Position numbers and translations under genes: made by a program
The notes under the pieces: model-generated
Database searches by the model: none
Told to the model about the DNA's origin: nothing
The model's input: only the letters and a program-made list of their open reading frames with translations
Origin: an uncultured Mycoplasma sp.
Lineage (GTDB): Bacteria; Bacillota_I; Bacilli_A; Mycoplasmatales; Metamycoplasmataceae
Direction of reading: 5' to 3'
Length of the DNA: 27,224 nt
Assembly: GCA_947040465.1 (NCBI GenBank)
Contig: CAMRBO010000002.1
Location: 1-27,224 of the forward strand
Shown here: one piece after another, positions 16,143 through 25,276 of the stretch
Layout: each line of letters opens with the position of its first letter
Numbering within the stretch: position 1 is the stretch's first letter

Positions 16143-17339
16143 ATGGCAAAAGAAGATTTCGATAGAACGAAAGAACATGTTAATATTGGAACTATTGGTC
16201 ACGTTGATCATGGTAAAACAACTTTAACAGCAGCAATTGCGACTGCACTTTCAAAAAAAGGATTAGCAAAAGCGCAAGATTATGCATCAATTGATAAAGC
16301 GCCAGAAGAAAAAGCGCGTGGTATAACTATTAATACATCACATATTGAATATGAAACAGCAAATAGACATTATGCTCATGTTGATTGTCCAGGTCATGCT
16401 GATTATGTTAAAAACATGATTACAGGTGCTGCACAAATGGATGGTGGAATTTTAGTTGTTGCCGCAACAGATGGTCCAATGCCACAAACTAGAGAACACA
16501 TCTTACTTTCAAAACAAGTTGGAGTTCCTAAGATTGTTGTATTTTTAAATAAAGTAGATATGTTAGGTTCACCAGAAGAAGCTAATGAAATTATTGAATT
16601 AGTTGAAATGGAAGTAAGAGGATTGTTATCTGATTATGAATTTGATGGAGATAATGCTCCAGTTATTACTGGTTCTGCTCTTAAAGCGTTGCAAGGTGAT
16701 GTTGCTTATGAACAAAAAATATATGATTTAATGGATGCTGTAGATACTTATATTCAAGCTCCTGCACGTGAAAAAGATAAACCATTTTTAATGGCTATTG
16801 AAGATGTATTTACAATTACAGGACGTGGAACTGTGGCTACAGGACGTGTTGAACGTGGAGAATTAAATATTAATGATGATGTTGAAATTGTTGGGATTCA
16901 TCCTACTAAAAAAACAACTGTTACAGGTATAGAAATGTTTAGAAAAAATCTAAAACAAGCTTTGGCAGGAGATAATGCAGGACTTTTATTAAGAGGTATA
17001 GCAAGAGAAGATGTTGAACGTGGTCAAGTTTTAGCGAAACCAGGATCAATTATTCCACATACAGAATTTAAAGCTGCAATTTATGCTCTTAAAAAAGAAG
17101 AAGGTGGACGTCATACTCCATTCTTTAAAAACTACAAACCTCAGTTTTATTTTAGAACAACTGATGTTACTGGTGGTATTGAATTACCAGCGGGTAAAGA
17201 AATGGTTATTCCAGGAGATAATATTGAACTTACAGTTAAACTTATTTATCCTGTTGCTGTTGAAGAAGGTACTAAGTTTTCTATCCGTGAAGGTGGAAGA
17301 ACTGTTGGTGCTGGATCAGTTACTCAAATTATTAAGTAA
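16143..17339 (+). CDS. tuf: Elongation factor Tu
   Basis: GTPase that brings aminoacyl-tRNA to the ribosome. The 398 residues carry all GTP motifs: GHVDHGKT (P-loop), RGITINTSH (switch I), DCPGHADY (switch II, G3), NKVD (G4) and GSALKAL (G5). Domain 2 (DVFTITGRGTVATGRVERG) and domain 3 (GGRHTPFFKNYKPQFYFR) follow. It ends VTQIIK. There is no tryptophan: the place of E. coli Trp184 is Tyr189 (GDVAYEQK). A strong AAGGAG lies before the ATG, and CGT is common for Arg, as expected of a highly expressed gene. It has its own promoter and terminator and is not next to fusA. Confidence 0.98.
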   Translation: MAKEDFDRTKEHVNIGTIGHVDHGKTTLTAAIATALSKKGLAKAQDYASIDKAPEEKARGITINTSHIEYETANRHYAHVDCPGHADYVKNMITGAAQMDGGILVVAATDGPMPQTREHILLSKQVGVPKIVVFLNKVDMLGSPEEANEIIELVEMEVRGLLSDYEFDGDNAPVITGSALKALQGDVAYEQKIYDLMDAVDTYIQAPAREKDKPFLMAIEDVFTITGRGTVATGRVERGELNINDDVEIVGIHPTKKTTVTGIEMFRKNLKQALAGDNAGLLLRGIAREDVERGQVLAKPGSIIPHTEFKAAIYALKKEEGGRHTPFFKNYKPQFYFRTTDVTGGIELPAGKEMVIPGDNIELTVKLIYPVAVEEGTKFSIREGGRTVGAGSVTQIIK

Positions 17340-17366
17340 TTTTAAATAATAAAGTACACACAAAAT

Positions 17367-17399
17367 AAATCATCTATTAAATTGTAGATGATTTTTTTT
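17367..17399 (+). terminator. Rho-independent terminator of tuf
   Basis: AAATCATCTA and TAGATGATTT, a perfect ten-base stem with an eight-base loop, running into a run of T. It lies 27 bases after the tuf stop. Confidence 0.85.
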
Positions 17400-17461
17400 A
17401 AAGAGTTTCATTAAAAAAAATGATGGCGATAAAATTAAATCAATAAGCAAGAGAGGTTCTT

Positions 17462-19231
17462 TTGAACAAACAAAAAACACTCACAAAAAACAATATGTGA
17501 GAAATGAATAAAATAGACTATCAATTTTTAATTTTTGGTTCTATTTTTAGTTTATTATCCGCTTTATGTGGAGCATCACTCCCTTTTTTGTTGGGTAAAA
17601 TCATTAATTTGGCAAGTGGTTTTAATGATTCATCTACTATTCCCATAAATGGAATAGTATTTAATTTATTGTTTATGATATTGGCAGGAATATTTGGATT
17701 AATTTTCACATATTTTGGTAGAAGATACTTAGCAAAATTTTCGACGTCAAAACTTGCAGAAATAAGAAGAAAAGTTTTTATTAAAATACAATATCTTGCT
17801 CCAGAAGATTTGAAAAATCACAAGGACAATTCCCTTTTAACGAGGTTGCAATTAGATAATTTAAACTATTCAACTTATTTAAATTTTTTAATTATTTCAT
17901 TTATTCCTACCCTTTTTAGGTTCATGGCATTTTCAATTATGTGTTTAGTTTTGAATTATATCGTCGGGTTATCTTTAATTGGTTTTGCAATTATTTTCTA
18001 TATAGTTATTTCTTTATTATCTATGAATGCAGAAAAAAGTTATATACAAGCGTTAGAATCAACTGATTCATTAAATAAAATAATTAAAGAAAATATAACT
18101 GGAGCAAGGGTGGTTAAAGCTTTCAATTTAAAAGAAAGACAAAGACAAAGATTTATTAAGATAAATGATTTTTTGGTTAAAGTTTCTACCAAAGCGGAAA
18201 AAAAAGTGTTTAGTGGGTGACCATTTTCCTTGGCTTTTGTTGCTTCTACATCAGTAATTATCATTTTAATTTTTTCTTTAATAACATGAGGAATACCAAA
18301 CACATCTGCTAATATTGGAGATATTGTAGCGTTTATTAATTATTCATATTTAATAATGTGATCAGTTTTTGAATTTATCGTTATAAAAATATTTAAAGCA
18401 AGATCCCACGCCTCTAAAATGAGGATACAGGAAATTATTGAACTAAAAAATAATCACTTTAATGAAAATGGAATTAAATTTAAGTCAGGAGATATTGTTT
18501 TTGAAAATGTTTCTTTTAAATATAATGTTGAATCATTAGACTATGTCTTGAGAGACATATCTTTTGTTATTAAGGAAAATACAAGAGTTGGAATAATTGG
18601 TTCTACAGGAAGTGGGAAAACAACCTTAATTAATCTTATGACCAGACTATTTGATGCTCAATATGGTTCAATAAATATTAATGGTATAAGCATAAAGGAA
18701 CTTGACACAAAAGATTATATTAATAATATATCAATTTCATTCCAACAAAAATATTTATTTTCCGGAACGATAAAGTCTAATATTAAATTTGGAAATGATA
18801 ATATTGGTGATGACCAAATATTAGACTTATTAGAAATAGCGGAAATGAAACAATTCATCGATTCTAAAAAAGATGGAATAAATTATAAATTGGAGCAAAA
18901 TGCACAAAATTTATCTGGTGGACAAAAGCAAAGGATTGCTATTGCTAGAAGTCTTTCCAAAGAATGTAAAATATTAATTTTCGATGATGCTACTTCTGCT
19001 CTTGATAATATTACCGAAAAGAAAATATTATCATCAATTAATAAAACAAAACCTAATGTTACTAAAGTTTTTGTTGCTCAAAAAATTTCTACAATTAGAG
19101 AAATGGATCAAATAATAGTTTTGGATAAGGGTTTGATTGTTGGAAACGGAACTCATGATGAATTAATTTTGACATGCGATGTTTACAAAGAAATATATGA
19201 ATTCCAAGATAAGGAGGATAATAATGGCTAA
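17462..19231 (+). CDS. ABC exporter half-transporter, degenerate-site subunit
   Basis: First of two fused membrane-plus-ATPase subunits of a type IV (MDR-like) exporter. The N-terminal half has about six membrane helices (from residue 20), an ARVVKAFNLKERQRQRF coupling region, and TGA-encoded Trp at 18218, 18287 and 18359. The ATPase half has Walker A GSTGSGKTT (residues 380-388) and a canonical signature LSGGQ (484-488). Walker B ends in Asp-Asp (508-509) where the catalytic Glu should be, and Gln540 replaces the switch His (FVAQKIST). The likely start is TTG 17462, since GAGAGG lies five bases before it; ATG 17495 is the alternative. The length is 589 aa. It overlaps the next gene by eight bases. 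The substrate is unknown. Confidence 0.9.
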
Positions 19232-21059
19232 AAAACAATCCAATCATTCACATAAAAAAATTCAATTTAATCAAATATTTAAATTATTTTCTTTATTTTT
19301 TAAAGCAGATAAAATTTTGATTATAGTGTGTTTATTTATTGCTGCTATTTCAGCGGTAGGAATTATTACGGCTGCCATTTTTACCGGTTTTACATTAGAC
19401 GTATTTACCAAATCGTTTAGTGTTGATTCCCTAGGACAATCAATAATGACGGACCAAGAATTATTGAATGTGGTTTATACTTTTTTAATTGCAATTTCAG
19501 GATATGTAGTTTATTTTATTACCAATCATACACTATTTATGATAACGATTTCACTCTCTTATAGAGCAGGTTCTAGAATACGTAGAGCTGTTTTTGAAAA
19601 AATTATTTCTGTTTCTATTAATTATATTGATAAAAACAAAGCAGGAGAATTAATTTCAAGAACCACTACAGACGTTGATCAATTCATTTCAAACTCTGTC
19701 CAAATGTTTTCATCTTTGTTTGTATCTCCTTTTATTATTTTGGCTTCAATAATAGCTTTGTTAATTTATTCACCCCTTTTAGCATTAATCACTTTCATAA
19801 TGATGTTTATATTTTTTGTTGGTTCTGTTTTAATTGCAAAATCAGCTGCACCCAATTATTCTAATATGCAAGAAAAGGTTGGAGAAATAGGCGCCTTTAG
19901 TGAGGAGCATATTAAAAATAAGGTTGCTATTTATCTTTTTGGAAACCAAGAAAAAGTAATTAATGAATTCGATTCTATAAACAATGCGCACTCACACCAG
20001 TTTTGAAAAGCAGAATATAAAACAGGAATACTGTGGCCGTATACCGATTTTACAGAAAACATTTCTTATGGGGTAATTTATATGGTAGGAATCCTTTTTA
20101 TGGCCTTTAAAATCCCACACGGTGGTATTGAAGCCACACTTACTCTGGGGACGATTACATCTTTTGTTTTAATGGTAAGACAAGTTAATGGAGAGTTGGG
20201 TAACATGGCAAGATTTGCCACATTTATTCAGAAAATAATATTTAGTGCTGAGAGAATAAGGGAAATATTAATTGTTGAAAATGATGTTAATATTGGAGTA
20301 GATAAGGTTGAAGACTTGGATGGAGATATTATCTTTAAGGATGTTAATTTTTCTTATGAAGAAGGTCCAACCATAATAAAGAATTTTAATTTACATGTAA
20401 AAAGAGGTCAAAAAATTGCGATTGTTGGACCTACCGGTAGCGGTAAAACAACATTAATTAATTTATTGCTTAGATTTTATGAATTAGATTCAGGGTCAAT
20501 AACAATTGGCGGACAAAATATCCAAAACTTAGATAAGTACAATTTAAGAAAATTTATATCTGTTGTTTTACAAGAAGTTTCGCTATTTTCAGAATCTATT
20601 GCAACTAATATCGCATACGGACATAATAATGGTGATGCAAATATGGATGATATCAAGCATGCTGCAAAAGAAATTGGTTCCGATCATTTTATTAATTTAT
20701 TACCTAATAATTATAACCAAATCGTTGAAGATTCCAATGATTTTTCAGCTGGTGAATCACAATTATTATCGTTAACAAGAGCATATTATTCACCATCCAA
20801 CATTTTAATTTTAGATGAAGCAACTTCTAATGTTGACTCTAAAACCGAAAATAATGTTCAAAAAGGAATTTTGAAAATAATGGAGAATAAAACAACATTC
20901 GTCATTGCTCATCGTTTATCAACAATTGTTAATTCAGATATTATTATTGTTATGAAAGATGGAGAAATTATTGAAAAAGGCAACCATAATGAATTACTTT
21001 TATTAAATGGCTTTTATCATAACTTATATAATTCAAATATTCTTGAAAATGAAGAATAA
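19224..21059 (+). CDS. ABC exporter half-transporter, catalytic-site subunit
   Basis: Partner of the preceding gene, 611 aa. The membrane part begins near residue 30 (ILIIVCLFIAAISAVGII) with about six helices. TGA at 20004 and 20031 are Trp. The ATPase has Walker A GPTGSGKTT (402-410), Walker B ILDEATSN with catalytic Glu532, and switch His563 (IAHRLST). The signature is SAGES (508-512) in place of LSGGQ. These are the exact complement of the defects in the partner, so the pair should have one complete ATP site, as in BmrCD, LmrCD and TM287/288. Start ATG 19224 has AAGGAGG seven bases upstream, inside the partner gene. Substrates could be lipids, peptides or drugs; this cannot be told from sequence. 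Confidence 0.92.
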
Positions 21060-21061
21060 AA

Positions 21062-21095
21062 AATAACCATTCTATATTCATAGTGGTTATTTTCT
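21062..21095. terminator. Bidirectional terminator between ABC genes and deo operon
   Basis: AATAACCA and TGGTTATT, with an inner CTAT/ATAG pairing, flanked by an A-run on the left and a T-run on the right. It can end transcription from both converging units. Confidence 0.8.
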
Positions 21096-21107
21096 TTTTG
21101 AATAAAA

Positions 21108-21770
21108 TTAATATTTTTCTTTGGAAGTTTTCCCTGACAAAATTGCAATTGAAGAAGATGTTCCGAATCTTTCTACTCCAAGTTCAACATATTTTTCTAA
21201 ATCATCAGTAGTTTTGATGCCTCCAGCGGCTTTCATTTTAATTTTTCCTTTAATTACTTTATTGAAGATTTCAATATCCTTAAATGTTGCCCCTCTATAT
21301 GAAAAACCTGTACTTGTTTTAATATAATCTGCCCCTGAATTTAAAACAATTTCAGCAGCTTTTTCAATTTCGTAGTCTTTAAGTAAAGCGGTTTCAATAA
21401 TAACTTTTAAAATTTTATTACCAATTATTTCTTTTATTTTTTTGATTTCATTTAAAACATAATCATATTGTCCATCTCTAAATCTACCAATATTCATAAC
21501 CATATCTATTTCATCTGCTCCGTGATCAATTGCTAATTTAGCTTCTTGAACTTTTGCCTGAGTAGCGCCAGCCCCTAAAGGAAAACCGATAACTGAAACA
21601 ATTTTAATGTCAGATTTACCTATTTTATCTCTAGCATGTTTAACTCAAGATGAATTGATACAAATCCCGCCAAATTGTCATTCAAAAGCTTCTTCAATAA
21701 GTTTGTCTATTTCCTTACTTGTACCCTCCGGCTTTAAATAAGTGTGGTCTATCATTTTTTCGAATTTCAT
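21108..21770 (-). CDS. deoC: Deoxyribose-phosphate aldolase
   Basis: Splits 2-deoxyribose-5-phosphate into acetaldehyde and glyceraldehyde-3-phosphate, sending nucleoside sugar into glycolysis. The 220 residues start MKFEKMIDHTYLKPEGT and include GICINSSWVKHAR (Trp from TGA), VSVIGFPLGAGAT and DEIDMVMNIG. The Schiff-base lysine is in ADYIKTSTGFS, and MKAAGGIKT follows. The ATG at 21770 has AGGAG six bases before it, and the pdp stop lies nine bases upstream. It is the last gene of the deoD-pdp-deoC operon. A phosphopentomutase (deoB), needed to link the steps, is not in the window. Confidence 0.96.
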
Positions 21771-21779
21771 AAATACTCC

Positions 21780-23075
21780 TTAATTAATTTTATCAAGAAT
21801 AACTTTATTAGATGTAACTTTATTGTTAATTTTATATCCGAGATTAAGTTCCTTCACTAAAGACAAATCAATAATTTTATCAGAATATAAAACAAAGACA
21901 ACATCCCCCTTTTTTACAAAATCATTAGTGATCTTTTTTAATTCGATGCCAGCTTCAAAATCAATAATATCCTCTTTTATTCTTCTTCCTGCCCCTAGTT
22001 TTAAAGCAACATTACCAAAAATTAATGAATCATGGATTTCTAAAAATCCATTATTAGTTGATAAAATTTCAATTTTGTTTTTTGGATTTCAAAACATAGG
22101 ACTTTTAATAGATAATAAATCTCCGCCTTGTGACTCTATAAATTCATAAAATTTACTAAGAGCTTTCCCTGATGATATCGCTTCTTTAGCAAGTAATTCT
22201 CCTTCTGCTTCATTTTTAACAATTCCTGCTTGTAGTAACATGGTTGATGCAGAACTCAAACACAGTTTTGTGAAATTATGTTCTCCATTACCTGACAAAG
22301 TATTTATTGACTCTATTATTTCGTTTTTATTACCAATCATTTTTCCAAGTGGTTGACTCATATTGGTTATTTCTACTCTTACATCTTTATTTAAAGATTT
22401 ACCAATTTTAATCATAATTTTACCCAATTTTTGCGCTGACTCCAAATCTTTCATAAATGCTCCATTACCACATTTAATATCCAACAAAATTGCATCACTA
22501 CCAGTCGCAAGTTTTTTAGACATTATTGATGAAGCAATTAATGGTAGTGAGTCAACAGTTCCGGTAGCATCTCTTAATGCATAAATACTTTTATCTGCCG
22601 GCACTAAAGAATCGGTTTGGCCAATGATAGCAATACCAATTTTATTAACATTTTTTTTAAATTCATCAATTGATAAAAAACAATTAAAACCAGGAATTGA
22701 CTCAAGTTTATCTATAGTTCCTCCTGTATGTCCTAAACCTCTTCCAGACATTTTGGCAACAACGCCTCCACAAGCAGCAACAATGGGTCCAAGAACCAAG
22801 GATGTTTTATCACCAACGCCACCTGTTGAGTGTTTGTCAAGTTTAATTCCTGAAATAGAAGATAAATCCATTATTTCTCCTGAATTCATCATAATTTCTG
22901 TTAAATCAACAGTTTCTCTTTCTGTCATTCCATTAAGAACTATAGCCATTAATAATGCGGACATTTGATAGTCAGGTATTTTCTTTTTTGTAAATCCGTT
23001 TACAAAAAAGAAAATTTCTTCCTTTGAAATTTCAAGTTTATTTTTCTTTTTATTTATTATATCTATCGCAATCAT
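21780..23075 (-). CDS. pdp: Pyrimidine-nucleoside (thymidine) phosphorylase
   Basis: Splits thymidine, deoxyuridine or uridine into base and (deoxy)ribose-1-phosphate. It opens MIAIDIINKKKNKLEISKEE (helical domain), with IPDYQMSALLMAIVLNGMT. The phosphate site is KLDKHSTGGVGDKTSLVLGP near residues 80-99. Further family marks are KMSGRGLGHTGGTIDKLES and SLPLIASSIMSKKLA, and the C-terminal domain includes LGAGRRIKEDIIDFEAGIEL. It reads through one TGA (Trp, 22089-22091) and ends at TAA, 431 aa in all. Only a weak purine stretch precedes ATG 23075. deoA is the Gram-negative name; the Gram-positive enzyme is called Pdp. Function is firm at family level, base preference is not. Confidence 0.94.
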
Positions 23076-23094
23076 TTTTAGTTTTTCTTTTGCT

Positions 23095-23793
23095 TTACAA
23101 AATATCTAATGCAACTTCCATCATATCTTTAAAGGCGTTTTGTCTTTCTTCAGGACTTGATTCTTCTTTTGTTATTATGTTATCTGAAACAGTTAGAATA
23201 CAAGCAGCTTTTTTGCCTAATTTTTCAGCATTTGTAAATAATGCATAAGATTCCATTTCAACAACTAAAGCATTTGTATTTTCAATTCTTGTTTCAATAG
23301 GAATAGATGAATAAAAAACGTCTGATGAATGTACTCTTCCTTGGATTAATTTTTTTCCTAATTTTTTAGCTGATAAAATTAGTTTATCATTTAATGTTTG
23401 GGAAGGTAACATTACTTCTTTGGATTCACCCAAAACTAATTCTGTAAAAGTTGTATTTTCACTGATGGCTTCGGTTGCTAAAACTAAATCATAAATTTTA
23501 ATATCAGCCTTGTATGATCCTGCAGAACCGATTCTAATGATATTATCTACATCATAAAATTTAAAAAGCTCATATGAATAAATTCCAATTGATGGACAAC
23601 CCATTCCACCTCCGGCAACAGTTACTTCTTTTCCTTTATATGTTCCGGTATACATGAACATATTTCTTACTTGATTAACTAATTTAACGTTCTCTAAATA
23701 ATTATCAGCAACAAATTTAGCTCTTAGTGGATCTCCCGGCATTAAAACTGTTTTGGCAATTTCTCCCTTTTTTGCATTTATATGTGGTGTCAT
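23095..23793 (-). CDS. deoD: Purine-nucleoside phosphorylase, hexameric type
   Basis: Releases purine bases from inosine, guanosine, adenosine and their deoxy forms, giving (deoxy)ribose-1-phosphate. The 232 residues start MTPHINAKKGEIAKTVLMPG with DPLRAKFVA, then MFMYTGTYKGKEVTVAGGGM and IRIGSAGSY. The nucleoside loop is VEMESYALF, and ILTVSDNI holds the acidic residue for purine activation. This is the bacterial hexameric DeoD class. AAGGA lies before ATG 23793. It is first in the deo operon, 19 bases before pdp. Confidence 0.96.
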   Translation of the reverse strand: MTPHINAKKGEIAKTVLMPGDPLRAKFVADNYLENVKLVNQVRNMFMYTGTYKGKEVTVAGGGMGCPSIGIYSYELFKFYDVDNIIRIGSAGSYKADIKIYDLVLATEAISENTTFTELVLGESKEVMLPSQTLNDKLILSAKKLGKKLIQGRVHSSDVFYSSIPIETRIENTNALVVEMESYALFTNAEKLGKKAACILTVSDNIITKEESSPEERQNAFKDMMEVALDIL

Positions 23794-23841
23794 AATTTAT
23801 CCTTACAAATTCATAGAATTAATTTTTAATATTTTAATTAT

Positions 23842-23847
23842 ATTATA
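23842..23847 (-). promoter_or_regulatory. Probable -10 box of the deoD operon
   Basis: TATAAT on the minus strand, about 48 bases before ATG 23793. Region is AT-rich, and no DeoR-like palindrome stands out. Confidence 0.35.
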
Positions 23848-23941
23848 AATACTGAAAGATATCTAAAATAACATTTATTTTAAATAAATAATTATATATT
23901 ACGTTGTTTATATAAAGTTATATAACAGAGAGAAGGCTGAA

Positions 23942-24260
23942 ATGACCAAAGATAAAATAGAAGATTATTTACATAATAATTTAATCTAGTTTTAAGTAAT
24001 AAAAATGAAAAATAAGTGTTAGCTAATAATCGTGCAACATTAGGAATATATGATGGAATTATTGAATATTAATCATTTATTAAAATATCAAATTTTATGT
24101 AAAAGATAAATTGCCAAAATCAAAAAATTATGTTATTTTTTATACAACAGGCACTGTTGATTATGATGACAAACATGGGTTCAAATCTCATATATTAGTT
24201 GTTAATGATGATAATATGACTGAAGTTCTATCTCCGTTTTTTGCCACCAAATCCAAATAA
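23942..24260 (+). pseudogene. Decayed gene of unrecognised family
   Basis: The 527-base gap between deoD and the RpiR gene holds a disrupted coding sequence. A good ribosome site (GAGAAGG) precedes ATG 23942, which opens MTKDKIEDYLHNNLI and then meets TAG. Protein-like sense resumes in another frame at VLANNRATLGIYDGIIEY (24016 onwards, stop TAA). It resumes once more from about 24084 in a third frame, with KDKLPKSKNYVIFYTTGT, HGFKSHILVVNDDNM and TEVLSPFF, ending at TAA 24258-24260. At least two frameshifts and several TAA/TAG stops are needed to join the pieces. The intact protein would have been about 105 residues. I do not recognise its family. Sequencing error is possible but would need several changes. 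Confidence 0.5.
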
Positions 24261-24308
24261 AAGAAAATACACTATTTTTAATAATATATAAATTAAACTT
24301 TTAATAAG

Positions 24309-24314
24309 TATAAT
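24309..24314 (+). promoter_or_regulatory. -10 box of the RpiR gene, leaderless type
   Basis: A perfect TATAAT ends six bases before ATG 24321 (TTTTAT between), the same spacing as at cysS and proS, with no Shine-Dalgarno sequence. Confidence 0.55.
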
Positions 24315-24320
24315 TTTTAT

Positions 24321-25139
24321 ATGAAAACAAATGAAATCATAAAACCTAATGTTTCTTGTAGTCAACTTGAAAAAGATATAATTAAAGAAATTAATATAAA
24401 TCCGAGTCAATTTTTATTTCTCAATATTATAGATTACTCAAAAGAAATTTTTGTTTCCAAATCTTCAATTTCCAGATTGTCACAAAAATTGGGATTTTCA
24501 AGTATGTTGGAAATGAAATTGTTTATAAAGCAAGAAATAATTAAACATCAATTTTCTTATAATATAAACTCGAATATCTCAATAAATAATAGAATTAATA
24601 ATTTGCGTTCATATAATAATTATGCAATTAACGAAACACTTATTAATTTAGATTTGGATAATTTTCAGAAGATATGTAAAATAATATGTGATTCCAAAAA
24701 GATAATTATTTTTGGTGTGGGTTCTTCATATTTGGCATCGTTGGAATTATCAACAAATTTACAAAGAATAGGCCTTAATGTTGTTTCATCAAATGATATA
24801 CATAATTCAATTTTAAAGTTGTCATACTTTAATCATAATGATTTGTTAATTTGTTTTTCCAAATCAGGAACTACAAAAGAAATTTTGTTTTTATTTGAAT
24901 CTGCTAAAGGCATTGGAGCAAAAACTTTGTTGATAACAGCAAATAAAGATTATGGTAAAAACATTGATTTTAAAATTTATTTAATGGATTTAGCTAAGGA
25001 TAATAGAATCATTGCGACAAGCTCCAAAATTTCACAACTAGTTTTATGTGATGCGATATTTTTGGAAATATATTCAATGCTACAAGGTGATAATAAAATA
25101 GAAAAAGAACTCCTTAATAAATGGGAAAAATTCCAATAA
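24321..25139 (+). CDS. MurR/RpiR family sugar-phosphate-responsive regulator
   Basis: A 272-residue transcription regulator. Residues 1-85 form the N-terminal helix-turn-helix domain (SKEIFVSKSSISRLSQKLGF and SSMLEMKLFIKQEI). Residues about 105-265 form the SIS sugar-phosphate domain (IIIFGVGSSYLASLELSTNL, LLICFSKSGTTKEIL, and AKTLLITANKD). Its neighbours, nanE and a PTS permease, suggest it senses an amino-sugar phosphate such as ManNAc-6-P, GlcNAc-6-P or MurNAc-6-P; that is inference. Its single Trp is TGG, not TGA, and lies inside a candidate operator that spans its 3' end. It is probably read from a leaderless mRNA. Confidence 0.9.
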   Translation: MKTNEIIKPNVSCSQLEKDIIKEININPSQFLFLNIIDYSKEIFVSKSSISRLSQKLGFSSMLEMKLFIKQEIIKHQFSYNINSNISINNRINNLRSYNNYAINETLINLDLDNFQKICKIICDSKKIIIFGVGSSYLASLELSTNLQRIGLNVVSSNDIHNSILKLSYFNHNDLLICFSKSGTTKEILFLFESAKGIGAKTLLITANKDYGKNIDFKIYLMDLAKDNRIIATSSKISQLVLCDAIFLEIYSMLQGDNKIEKELLNKWEKFQ

Positions 25140-25186
25140 AACAAGAATAATAATTATATAAATACGATTAATTGGGAAAAACTCCA
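25122..25186. promoter_or_regulatory. Two near-identical 14-base sites flanking the rpiR-nanE junction
   Basis: TGGGAAAAATTCCA at 25122-25135 and TGGGAAAAACTCCA at 25173-25186 differ in one base and start 51 bases apart. Each is a partial palindrome (TGG and CCA ends). The first covers the last codons of the regulator gene, the second is in the gap before nanE. They are candidate operators for the RpiR protein. The gap also holds no clear terminator. Confidence 0.4.
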
Positions 25187-25276
25187 TACATTTATAAACG
25201 CGCATTATTTAGTAATATCATTTTTATTATAAAGTTTTTTGTATTTGAAAAACATTGTAATATGAAAGGAATAGAT

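Noticed and set aside
22363..22968. Plus-strand reading frames opposite pdp and deoD
   Set aside because: They are shadows of strong conserved genes on the minus strand, and their sequences resemble no family.
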